Assembly (NCBI GenBank): GCA_030848545.1
Contig: JAVDCA010000022.1
Span: 62,001 to 126,000, forward strand
Origin: Astrobacterium formosum
GTDB taxonomy: Bacteria; Pseudomonadota; Alphaproteobacteria; Rhizobiales; Xanthobacteraceae
DNA: 64,000 nt
Direction of reading: 5' to 3'
The position numbers and the translations under genes were made by a program. The notes under the pieces are model-generated. The model saw only the letters and a program-made list of their open reading frames with translations. It was not told the DNA's origin and did not search any database. This document shows, piece by piece, positions 25,053-32,678 of this stretch. The stretch's first letter is position 1. Every line of letters begins with the position of its first letter.

Positions 25053-26912
25053 TCACAGGAAGCACAGCGAGATCCACGGCACTGCCGCGATGAGGATGAC
25101 GCACAGGAGCAGGACGAACAGGTATCTCCAGACCTTGATCACGGCCTGATCCGGCTCGACCCGGGCCATCGCGCAGGCGATGTAGAAGCCGATGCCGAAC
25201 GGCGGCGCGAACAGGCCGATGCTCATGGCAAGAATGACCACCATGGCGTAGTGGACGTCGTGAATCCCTAGGGCGCGGGCGACCGGGAACATGAGCGGCC
25301 CGAACAAGACGATGGCGGGCACGCCCTCGAGCACGCTGCCCAGCACGGCGAACAGGACGACCGACAGAGCCAGAAACGTGGCAATGCCACCCGGCAGGCC
25401 GGTGATGGTCGTCACCAGGTCGTGGGCGAATCCGGCCTGTGCCAAGGCCCACGACATCGCAGTCGCGGTGCCGATGATGATCAGGATCGCGCCCGACATG
25501 GAGGCGGTCTCGACCAGGACCGGGTAAAAGCGGCGCCAGTCGAAGCGGCGATAGATCACGATGCCGACCACGAGGCTGTACACGACGCCGATGGTGGAGA
25601 CCTCCGTCGCGGTGGCGACGCCTTCGACGACGGCGCCGCGGATGACGAAGGGCAGGATCAACGCCGGAAGCGCGATCACGAACTCCTTGGCCATCACCGT
25701 ATAGGCGGCACGCGCCTCGGCACCCGGCTTGTGGGAATTGTCGCGAATGATCGCCAGCACCAGAAGTGCCACGGCGGCGACGGCCGCCGGCAGGAGGCCG
25801 CCGGTGAACAGCGCCGCGATCGAGACCCCGGCGACCGACCCGAGGGTGATGAGGAACAGGCTCGGCGGAATGGTGTCCGACATGCCGGCGGCAGCCGCCA
25901 TCAGGGCCGCCATCTCGGCGCGGTCGGATCCTCGCCGTTCCATCTCCGGCAACAGCGCCGGCGCGATCGCCGCCATGTCGGCCGCCTTCGACCCGGACAC
26001 GCCGGAAATGAGATACATGGCGCCGAGGAGCACGCAGGCGAGGCCGCCGCGGATGTGGCCGACGAGGATGAACAGGAAGCGCACCAGCACCGCCGCGACG
26101 CCCGTCATCTCGATCATGTAGCCGAGGAAAACGAACATCGGGATGGCGAGCAAGAGCAGGCTCGACATGCCGTGCTCCATCTGGGTGACAATGACGCTGA
26201 TGGGCACCGGCGTCATGGCCATGAGATAGAACAGGGTTGGAATCCCGAACGCGAAGGCGATCGGCAGGCCGACGAAGACGAAGACCGAGATGAGCAGGAC
26301 GAAGAAGACCAGGAGATTGTAGTTGCCCATGGCGGTCAGGACGGGCCGCAGCAGCCAGATCCCGCCGAACACGCACAGGACGACGACGACGGCGATCGCC
26401 AGATGGATGCGCGAGTGCTCGGTGAACAGTCGCGCCAGCGCGAGCAGCACCAACAGGCTGAAGCCGAGCAGCACCGCCGAAACGCGGTAGCTGTCGGGGA
26501 TGTCGAGCGCCGGCGACAGAAAATCGATCTGTGCCTCGACATATTCCAGCGCCGGCACGATGAGCATGCCGGCGAATATCGTAACCAGCAACAGGTTGAC
26601 CGTGTTGGCGAGGTCACGCAGGTTCGGCGGCAGGAGCTGGACGATAGTCTTGAGGCGCATGTGCTCGCGCCGCTGCAGCGCTGTCACGGCGCCGAGCATG
26701 CCGAGCCACAGGAAAAGGGTCGCCGCCAGTTCGTCCGCCCAATAGAGCGGACGATGGAAGCCGTAGCGGGACACGACACTGGCAGACAACACCACCAGTT
26801 CGACGAAGACCAAGCAGGCGGCAATCGCCTCGATCGTCTTGGCGAACGCAGTCTCGATACGGGCCAGCCGTCCTGGCTGTCCCGCCACTCCCGACACGAC
26901 GCTGTTCATCAT
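25053..26912 (-). CDS. TRAP transporter fused small and large permease (DctQM)
   Basis: A 619-residue membrane protein in which the small subunit (residues 1 to about 170, with RYGFHRPLYWADELAATLF) is fused to the large subunit (from about residue 185, with GIPTLFYLMAM, AIPMFVFLGYMIEM and SGSKAADMAAIAPALLPEM). Fused DctQM proteins are a known variant; they import organic acids with sodium, taking the substrate from a periplasmic binding protein. The solute-binding gene lies 22 bases upstream on the same strand. The start at 26912 or one codon later (MMNS) cannot be decided. Confidence 0.92.
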   Translation of the reverse strand: MMNSVVSGVAGQPGRLARIETAFAKTIEAIAACLVFVELVVLSASVVSRYGFHRPLYWADELAATLFLWLGMLGAVTALQRREHMRLKTIVQLLPPNLRDLANTVNLLLVTIFAGMLIVPALEYVEAQIDFLSPALDIPDSYRVSAVLLGFSLLVLLALARLFTEHSRIHLAIAVVVVLCVFGGIWLLRPVLTAMGNYNLLVFFVLLISVFVFVGLPIAFAFGIPTLFYLMAMTPVPISVIVTQMEHGMSSLLLLAIPMFVFLGYMIEMTGVAAVLVRFLFILVGHIRGGLACVLLGAMYLISGVSGSKAADMAAIAPALLPEMERRGSDRAEMAALMAAAAGMSDTIPPSLFLITLGSVAGVSIAALFTGGLLPAAVAAVALLVLAIIRDNSHKPGAEARAAYTVMAKEFVIALPALILPFVIRGAVVEGVATATEVSTIGVVYSLVVGIVIYRRFDWRRFYPVLVETASMSGAILIIIGTATAMSWALAQAGFAHDLVTTITGLPGGIATFLALSVVLFAVLGSVLEGVPAIVLFGPLMFPVARALGIHDVHYAMVVILAMSIGLFAPPFGIGFYIACAMARVEPDQAVIKVWRYLFVLLLCVILIAAVPWISLCFL

Positions 26913-26934
26913 TCACTCGCAGTCGCCTTGGCGC

Positions 26935-27954
26935 TCACGCCAATTTCAGATCGGAGGACGACTTCAGGACGCCCCAGGCTTCCGGACCGAACTCCTTTGC
27001 CCAGCGATCGTAGAAGCCCGATGCCTGCAGGACCTTCTGGAACGGGACGGAATCAACGTCGTTGAAAGCGAGGCCGGCGCGCTTCATCTCGCCGACGACC
27101 GATTCGTTCTGCTTCGCCGTCATGGACCGCTGCCCTGTGCCGGCGTCGTTTATGCATGCGTCGACGATTTTGCGCAGGTCCTCCGGCAGGCCGGCGAAGG
27201 CCGCGCCGTTGGCCAGAACCCAGCAGCCGTCCCACATGTGGTTGGTCATCGAGACGTATTTTTGCACCTCGTAGAAGCGCGCCGTCAGGGCGAGGTTGAG
27301 CGGGTTCTCCTGGCCTTCGACGATTTTGGTCTGCAGAGCCGAATAGACTTCCGGGAAGTTGATCGCAGTCGGGGCCGCTTTGAGGCCTTCGAACAGCGAC
27401 GTCATCATCGGGCTCACCGGCACGCGGATCTTGAAACCGCGGATGTCCTCCGGGGTGACGATCGGGCGCGTGCTCGAGGTGATCTGGCGGAAGCCGCTGT
27501 CCCAGCATTTTTCGAAGGCGTGCAGTTTGGCGTCGGCGAAGCCCTTGCGGATCATGGCGCCGATCTTGCCGTCCATCGCCTTCCACACGGAATCGTAGGA
27601 GCTGAACGCGAAGCCGACGCCGTTGATCGAGGCGACGCGTACCAGCGACGACAGGAACATGCCGCCGGTGGAGAAGAGCTGGATCGCCCCCGAGCGCACC
27701 TGCGACAGCATCTGGGTGTCGCCGCCCAAGAGTGCGTTGCCGAACACCTTGATCTCGACCCGCCCCTTGGTGGCGTCGAGAACAGCCTTGGCGGCCTCCT
27801 CCGCATACACGTTGACGGGATGCACGGTCGGGTAGCCGTGGGCGAACTTGAACGAGAACTCCGCCGCTTGCGACGGCCTGCGCATGCCGATGACGGTGGC
27901 AGCGGACACCGCGGCACCGGCCCCACGCAACAACGTACGTCTGCTGATTCTCAT
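26935..27954 (-). CDS. dctP: TRAP transporter solute-binding protein (DctP-type), Tat-exported
   Basis: A 339-residue periplasmic substrate-binding protein. The N-terminus MRISRRTLLRGAGAAVSAA is a twin-arginine signal, so it is exported folded. The body matches DctP (KFAHGYPTVHPVNVYAEEAA, then the RVPVSPMMTSLFEGL region with the conserved Arg that pairs with a substrate carboxylate). I chose the ATG at 27952-27954 because AGGGGG is six bases before it; the ATG two codons earlier has no room for a ribosome site. It delivers an organic acid to the fused permease encoded just downstream. Confidence 0.91.
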   Translation of the reverse strand: MRISRRTLLRGAGAAVSAATVIGMRRPSQAAEFSFKFAHGYPTVHPVNVYAEEAAKAVLDATKGRVEIKVFGNALLGGDTQMLSQVRSGAIQLFSTGGMFLSSLVRVASINGVGFAFSSYDSVWKAMDGKIGAMIRKGFADAKLHAFEKCWDSGFRQITSSTRPIVTPEDIRGFKIRVPVSPMMTSLFEGLKAAPTAINFPEVYSALQTKIVEGQENPLNLALTARFYEVQKYVSMTNHMWDGCWVLANGAAFAGLPEDLRKIVDACINDAGTGQRSMTAKQNESVVGEMKRAGLAFNDVDSVPFQKVLQASGFYDRWAKEFGPEAWGVLKSSSDLKLA

Positions 27955-28377
27955 CTTCATCCCCCTGGCGCGATGCGAACGCAGGTCGCGCGTTCGATCC
28001 TGTACGGAATCGCGGGGTCATCTGATGGACGGCGCCGGAATTTGTCCAATATCGTTTGAGTTGCAGAGTGATACGAGCCGCCTATCGAGACCGCGCCAGC
28101 GTGCGCTTTTAATCGCCGGCGCGCGCGCGGGCGGGAAAACAGAGCTTCCTGGTTGCCGGAATACGGCCGAGACGTCTTGGATTTTATGAAGAATCCCAAG
28201 TATTCGGCGGTCCATGCACTGATGCGTCGGCTTGCCCCAGAGCCGCGGTTGGGCCAAAATTCATTTCCTACGACGACATCGTGTCGCCCAGAGGAGAAGC
28301 AACGGCGAGACGTACGCCCCGACGGAGACACCCGCCGGGATACGTCGTCTCTCGGAGGCGGTTGACGTGTCGGCGAA
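27955..28377. promoter_or_regulatory. divergent control region between dctP and the LysR gene
   Basis: About 420 bases hold no gene. They contain TTGTCCAATATCG at 28042-28054, repeated upstream of the RraA-like gene, and an inverted pair GATA-N9-TATC at 28070-28086 (T-N11-A type) of the kind LysR regulators bind. The divergent layout is usual for a LysR regulator acting on its neighbour. Confidence 0.5.
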
Positions 28378-29355
28378 ATGACCCATTCCGACGACGAACA
28401 GCTCAGATCGACCGCGGGCTCGCTTAGCCCGACCAGCCTCAACCTGACCCGTCTGCGATACTTCGTCGCCGTGGCGCAAGAGTTGCATTTCGGACGTGCG
28501 GCCGCGCGGCTCGGCATCTCCCAGCCGCCGCTGACGACGCACATCCAGGCGCTCGAGCACCAAGTCGGTGCGCAACTGTTCACGCGCAACAAACGCAATG
28601 TGTCGTTGACGGTCCACGGCCGCACCCTGCTCCTGCAGGCGACGCAACTGCTCGATCATGCTGAGCGGGTCGTGCACGTCATGCAGGGATTGCAGACCGG
28701 TGAACAGGGCAACCTGTTTCTCGGCTGCGTGCCGTTCGGCCTGTTCAAGGTCCTGCCGGCGATCACGCGGCGGCTGCGCCAGCAGTATCCCGGGATCAAC
28801 CTGGTGGTGACCGAAGCCCACACCATGGACGTCCTGCGCGGCGTTTCGGAAGACCGGCTCGACGTCGGCTTGGTGTGGAAGAATCTCGACGTATCCGGAT
28901 TCGGGACACACACCGTGCTGCAAGGCCGCTTTGTGGCGGCGTTGCCAGAAGGCCATCATTTACTCGACCGTGACGTGCTGACGGTCAAGGATTTGGCGCC
29001 CGAGCCGCTGATCCTGCCATCGCGCAAGATCTCGCCGTTCCATTACGACGAGATCCTCGCGCTGTTCTCCCGGCGCGGCGTGATCCCACGCATCGATTAC
29101 GAAATCCCGCTGCTTCTATCGCAACTCGGCTACGTGGCGAGCGGTTTCGGCGTCGCCATCACCCCGGACATCGTCAAGACGTTCGTGGGGCTGGGCGTCG
29201 TGTATCGCGACATCGGCGAGCCGATGGCGCCGGTGCAATTGTCGCTGGTATGGAAGGACCATCCGCAACCGAGGTCTGTCGTTCAGTTCATCGACATCGT
29301 CAAGTCGCTCCATCAGGAGCTCGATCCGGGAGCCCCCTTGCCGGCCGGCACGTAA
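28378..29355 (+). CDS. LysR-family transcriptional regulator
   Basis: A 325-residue regulator. The winged helix-turn-helix is at about residues 21-80 (LNLTRLRYFVAVAQELHFGR, then AAARLGISQPPLTTHIQALE and LFTRNKRNVSLT). The effector-binding domain follows from about residue 110 (GNLFLGCVPFGLFKVLPAIT). It is divergent from the TRAP/hydroxyacid operon and most likely controls it in response to the imported acid or an intermediate, which is inference from layout. The first 20 residues before the domain are polar and the start at 28378 is not certain. Confidence 0.9.
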   Translation: MTHSDDEQLRSTAGSLSPTSLNLTRLRYFVAVAQELHFGRAAARLGISQPPLTTHIQALEHQVGAQLFTRNKRNVSLTVHGRTLLLQATQLLDHAERVVHVMQGLQTGEQGNLFLGCVPFGLFKVLPAITRRLRQQYPGINLVVTEAHTMDVLRGVSEDRLDVGLVWKNLDVSGFGTHTVLQGRFVAALPEGHHLLDRDVLTVKDLAPEPLILPSRKISPFHYDEILALFSRRGVIPRIDYEIPLLLSQLGYVASGFGVAITPDIVKTFVGLGVVYRDIGEPMAPVQLSLVWKDHPQPRSVVQFIDIVKSLHQELDPGAPLPAGT

Positions 29356-29367
29356 GCCGACGCGGAC

Positions 29368-29643
29368 TCAATCCTGGCGGCTCCGGCGGTGGCGGCGCGA
29401 CTTTTTGGGTGTTTGGGCCCGCGGCGCGTACATCATGAAGGGGTTTTCCCGGCACGTACCGCCGACGCCGCTGATGGTCGCGAGGCACTGCGCGAGCGTG
29501 TCGAAGCCGCAATTGGTCCCGTCCTCGCCCATGAATCCGTAGTAGGCGCACCACGGATAGTCGCGTGCGGCGGCGGGAGCCGTCCATGTCAGGGCGCATG
29601 CCAGCGTAGCCGCGCCGGCAAGCCCGATGACGATCGTCCGCAT
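29368..29643 (-). CDS. DUF3551 small exported protein
   Basis: A 91-residue protein with a signal peptide (MRTIVIGLAGAATLACALTW, cut after AAA). The mature part has the DUF3551 pattern YPWCAYYGFMGEDGTNCGF followed by TLAQCLATISGVGGTCRENP, with four Cys that probably form two disulfides, and a basic tail. GGAGGA lies before the ATG at 29641-29643. The family is common in rhizobia and relatives and its function is not known. The gene stands alone between the LysR and metal ABC genes. Confidence 0.87.
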   Translation of the reverse strand: MRTIVIGLAGAATLACALTWTAPAAARDYPWCAYYGFMGEDGTNCGFDTLAQCLATISGVGGTCRENPFMMYAPRAQTPKKSRRHRRSRQD

Positions 29644-29744
29644 GGCTAGATCCTCCTTCGAGGCGGTGTCGCGGGTCAACCCGTCGGCACCTGCCCGGTT
29701 CCAACAATGAACGCTCGGGCGAGCCCGCGCCAGTGGGGCAAACC

Positions 29745-30623
29745 TCACGCCTCCAGATGGCGGGAGCGCCGGAACAGTGGGCGCAGCAGGCCGCCGACGG
29801 GTCCGAACAGGAGAGAGACGAAATAGAATCCGCCCGCCGTCAGGATCACGGCCGGTCCGGCCGGCAGGCCGGCATGGAACGAGGCCAAAAGGCCGCAGTA
29901 ACCCGACAGGACAGCGGTCGCGACCGCGACGCCGATCATGGCCGTGACGTCGCGGGCCCAGAACCGCGCCACCACGGCCGGCACCATCATGAGGCCGACG
30001 GCGAGCAGCGTTCCGAGCGCATGGAACCCGCCGACCAGGTTCATGACCACCAGGGCCAGAAAGGCCATATGGGCAGGCGCGCCGGCGCGGCTGACCGAAC
30101 GCAGGAAGGCCGGGTCGACGCATTCGAGCATCAGTGGCCGCCAGGCGAGCGCCAGGACGGCGAGCGAGATGCTGGTGATGCCGGCGATCAGGAGCAGGAT
30201 CTGGTCGTCGAGGGCGAGCACGCTGCCGAACAGGAAATGCAGCAGATCCACATTGGTGCCGCCCATGGACACGATGGTGACGCCGAGCGCGAGCGAGATC
30301 AGGAAGAAGGCGGCGAGCGAAGCGTCTTCCTTGAGTTCGGTGGTGCGCGCGACGACGCCGGCGAGAACCGCCACAGCGAAGCCGGCCACGAGGCCGCCCA
30401 CCGTCATGGCGAAGATGTTGAGGCCCGAGAACAGGAAGCCGACGGCGGCGCCGGGCAGGATCGAGTGCGCCATGGCGTCGCCCATCAGGCTCATGCGCCG
30501 CAGCATCAGGATCACGCCCACCGGGCCGGTACCGAGCGCGAGCGCCAGCGTGCCGACCAGACCGCGGCGCATGAACTCGAATTCGATGAAGGGGGAGACG
30601 AGGAAGTCGTAGGGGTTCGTCAT
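29745..30623 (-). CDS. metal ABC transporter permease (ZnuB/MntB-type)
   Basis: A 292-residue inner-membrane protein of the ABC-3 family with about eight helices, the permease class for Zn, Mn or Fe. It has SLMGDAMAHSILPGAAVGFL near the N-terminus and GGFHALGTLLAVGLMMVPA near the C-terminus, both typical of ZnuB. The ATPase gene lies 88 bases upstream on the same strand, with a REP-like hairpin in between. The binding protein gene (ZnuA) is not in the window. A Zur-like palindrome upstream of the operon suggests zinc as the substrate. Confidence 0.9.
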   Translation of the reverse strand: MTNPYDFLVSPFIEFEFMRRGLVGTLALALGTGPVGVILMLRRMSLMGDAMAHSILPGAAVGFLFSGLNIFAMTVGGLVAGFAVAVLAGVVARTTELKEDASLAAFFLISLALGVTIVSMGGTNVDLLHFLFGSVLALDDQILLLIAGITSISLAVLALAWRPLMLECVDPAFLRSVSRAGAPAHMAFLALVVMNLVGGFHALGTLLAVGLMMVPAVVARFWARDVTAMIGVAVATAVLSGYCGLLASFHAGLPAGPAVILTAGGFYFVSLLFGPVGGLLRPLFRRSRHLEA

Positions 30624-30670
30624 CGGCTATGCGGCTTTCCGGCACGATGCCGCGCTTCGGTTCGATCGTT

Positions 30671-30694
30671 CCCTCCCCCGCTTGCGGGGGAGGG
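30671..30694. repeat. REP-like hairpin between the ABC ATPase and permease genes
   Basis: A perfect 11-bp stem (CCCTCCCCCGC with its complement) with a TT loop. It resembles the palindromes of the 200-bp bipartite elements but stands alone. Lying inside the operon, it could change the relative amounts of ATPase and permease message. Confidence 0.65.
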
Positions 30695-30711
30695 AGTCGC
30701 TTGGCTGTGCC

Positions 30712-31446
30712 CTAGGCCGCGCATTCATGCGCCTCGTCGTCGAAGGCCTCGCACATGTGCCGTGCCTTGAGGAGATTTTCAGCGGTCAGGACATCGCCGG
30801 TCGCTCCCCATGCCACCGGCTCGCGGGCGAGCAGCAGGGCGTCGGGGAAATGCGCCTTGACCATTTCCAGGTCGTGCAGGGCGGCGAGCACGGTGCGTCG
30901 CTCCGCATGCCAGCGCTGTACCAGATCAAGGAGATCGTTGGCGGTCCTGGCGTCGATGGCGTTGAACGGTTCGTCGAGGACGATGAGATGGGCGTCCTGG
31001 AGCAGAAGACGCGCGAACAGCACGCGCTGCATCTGGCCTCCGGACAGCGTGCCGATCGAACGGTTCTCGAAGCCGGTCAGGCCCACCGCGGCGATGGCTT
31101 CGTGGATGCGGTCGCGTTCGCGCCGGCCGATGCCACCGAACAGCCCCGTGCATTTCCACAACCCCATGGACACCATGTCGTAGACATTGATCGGGAACGT
31201 GCGGTCGACGTCGGCCACCTGGGGCAGATAGGCGATGTCGCGGGGCGCGAGCCCGCACAGATCGACGGATCCGCCGATGGGCTTGAGGATGCCGACGATG
31301 CCCTTGAACAGGGTCGACTTGCCGGCCCCGTTGGGACCCACCACAGCCGTCAGGGCGCCGCGCGTCACCACGCCGTCGAGATGATGCACGGCCGGATGGC
31401 GCTCGTATCCGAGCGTGAGATTACGGAACTGCAACTGCGCCGTCAT
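30712..31446 (-). CDS. metal ABC transporter ATP-binding protein (ZnuC/MntA-type)
   Basis: A 244-residue ABC ATPase with Walker A (GPNGAGKST), the signature LSGGQMQR and Walker B (LIVLDEPFNAID), then the His switch (LHDLEM). The YLPQVADVDRTFPINVYDMV segment is typical of zinc and manganese importers. I chose the ATG at 31444-31446 (MTAQLQF); the GTG three codons before it lacks a better ribosome site. It powers the permease encoded downstream and follows the 49-residue His-rich gene by 28 bases, so all three are probably one transcript. Confidence 0.92.
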   Translation of the reverse strand: MTAQLQFRNLTLGYERHPAVHHLDGVVTRGALTAVVGPNGAGKSTLFKGIVGILKPIGGSVDLCGLAPRDIAYLPQVADVDRTFPINVYDMVSMGLWKCTGLFGGIGRRERDRIHEAIAAVGLTGFENRSIGTLSGGQMQRVLFARLLLQDAHLIVLDEPFNAIDARTANDLLDLVQRWHAERRTVLAALHDLEMVKAHFPDALLLAREPVAWGATGDVLTAENLLKARHMCEAFDDEAHECAA

Positions 31447-31474
31447 GAAATCCACCGTCGCCGAGGAGCCCGCA

Positions 31475-31624
31475 TCACCACAAAGCCCAGGCGACCGCGA
31501 CCCACAGGACGGCCAGAACGACCGTCACCAGGGCGAGCCGCTGCAGGGCCGACAGTCGCAACAGCGACGGTGCCATGACCGGCGAAGGATGGCTGTGCCC
31601 GGCGGGGTGATGATGATGGGTCAA
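31475..31624 (-). CDS. 49-residue His-rich small membrane protein, first gene of the metal ABC operon
   Basis: A short gene starting with TTG at 31622-31624, with GGAG six bases upstream, and ending at TGA at 31475-31477. The product begins with THHHHPAGHSH, a likely metal-binding end, and has one hydrophobic helix (LALVTVVLAVLWVAVAWALW) at the C-terminus. It lies between a Zur-like palindrome and the ABC ATPase gene, so it is probably zinc-regulated and may bind or pass metal at the membrane. The family is not known to me. The spacing of ribosome site, start and operon makes it a credible gene despite its size. Confidence 0.65.
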   Translation of the reverse strand: MTHHHHPAGHSHPSPVMAPSLLRLSALQRLALVTVVLAVLWVAVAWALW

Positions 31625-31642
31625 GGGGTGCTCCAAACGCCG

Positions 31643-31659
31643 GTGTTATATTGTAACAC
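31643..31659 (-). promoter_or_regulatory. Zur-like operator over the promoter of the metal ABC operon
   Basis: The 17-base palindrome GTGTTATATTGTAACAC has eight-base arms around a central T with one mismatch. It fits the TGTTATA-NN-TATAACA pattern I know for alphaproteobacterial Zur boxes. On the operon strand it contains TACAAT, a good -10 element, so a bound repressor would block transcription. It lies 19 bases upstream of the small His-rich gene. Confidence 0.7.
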
Positions 31660-31680
31660 TCGGCTCCGTGTCCAGCCCCA

Positions 31681-31746
31681 GGAGCCTTGCCCCAGGAGCC
31701 TTGCCCTGGGAGCCTTGCCCTGGGAGCCTTGCCCCGGGAGCCTTGG
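31681..31746. repeat. tandem repeat, 14-bp unit, about 4.7 copies
   Basis: The unit GGAGCCTTGCCC(C/T)(A/G) is repeated four times plus a partial GGAGCCTTGG. It lies just upstream of the metal ABC promoter and runs to within a few bases of the creatininase stop codon at 31750. It has the same period as arrays at 6766-6820 and 63746-63801 but an unrelated sequence. Confidence 0.9.
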
Positions 31747-31749
31747 TGG

Positions 31750-32595
31750 TCAGGGCGCATGGTCCAGCGGACCGTCCCTGAGGCGGCCGAGATCGAACCG
31801 ATGCACCTCGAGCAGCAGTTCGACGAAGGCGCGGGCCCCGAATTCCAGCGCGGCCGCGCCCTTTTCGGCCGTCGCCGAGCGGGGATCGCCGATGGCACCG
31901 CTCGGGTCCAGGTCCTGGCTCATCCAGCCGAAGCCGGCGGGACGATGGGCATTGAGATACCTGAACTCCTGCTGCATGGCGACGGTGGCAGGCTCGCCCG
32001 AGGCGATCCGGTCCATGCGCACGGTATCTGCCGAAGCCGTATCGGCCGAAGCCGTATCGGCCACATGGGCGAGCACCAGCGAGGTCTCGATGTCGCCGGC
32101 ATGGATGCCGTGGCGGCGCTCGTCGGCGGAAAACAGCCCGTCGGGATAGCCGAAGCGGTGCCACGCCGCAGTGATCGCCAGCATGCCGAGGCGCGCCCGC
32201 AGGTCACGGGCGACGATGCCCATGGCTTCCACATTGCCGCCGTGGCTCGTCACCATGACGAGCTTGCGGATACCGGCACGGCGGACGCATTCGCAGATTT
32301 CAGTCCAGGCCCGGATGACGGTGGTCGAGGAGAACGTCAGCGTGCCCGGAAAGGAGAGATGTTCGTCCGACTGGCCGATTCTCTGCACGGGCAGGATCGT
32401 GACCGGCAGATCCGCCGGCATGTGGGCGATCACGCGCCCCAGATAGGCGTCGGCGATGAAGGTATCGACACCGACCGGCAGGTGCGGACCGTGCTGCTCG
32501 GTGGCGGCGAGTGGCAGCACGGCAATCCAACCGCTGGTGTCTCCGGCGGAAAAGTCCGGCCAGCCCATGTCTGACCAATTGCGTTTCGGCAGCAT
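31750..32595 (-). CDS. creatininase family amidohydrolase
   Basis: A 281-residue enzyme of the creatininase/creatinine amidohydrolase fold. Metal-site motifs are PLAATEQHGPHLPVGVDT (Glu, His and Asp), TSHGGNVEAMG and HAGDIETSLVL. Family members hydrolyse creatinine or the amide of a formamide in purine and riboflavin-type pathways, so the substrate is open. A 15-bp tandem repeat at about 32020-32064 encodes repeated ADTAS residues in a surface loop, which varies copy number without breaking frame. It is divergent from an ABC binding-protein gene, 83 bases away. Confidence 0.87.
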   Translation of the reverse strand: MLPKRNWSDMGWPDFSAGDTSGWIAVLPLAATEQHGPHLPVGVDTFIADAYLGRVIAHMPADLPVTILPVQRIGQSDEHLSFPGTLTFSSTTVIRAWTEICECVRRAGIRKLVMVTSHGGNVEAMGIVARDLRARLGMLAITAAWHRFGYPDGLFSADERRHGIHAGDIETSLVLAHVADTASADTASADTVRMDRIASGEPATVAMQQEFRYLNAHRPAGFGWMSQDLDPSGAIGDPRSATAEKGAAALEFGARAFVELLLEVHRFDLGRLRDGPLDHAP

Positions 32596-32678
32596 TTTTT
32601 AACCTCGGCTTGCGCTTGCTATTATCACGCAATCGTCGACGCGGTAGGCATCATCGGCCGGCAGGGGAGAGCATTGGA

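Noticed and set aside
24013..26376. A 787-codon open frame that would fuse a long N-terminus to the D-2-hydroxyacid dehydrogenase
   Set aside because: The part above 25005 is the wrong frame of the fused TRAP permease gene. A proper ATG with a ribosome site lies at 25003-25005.
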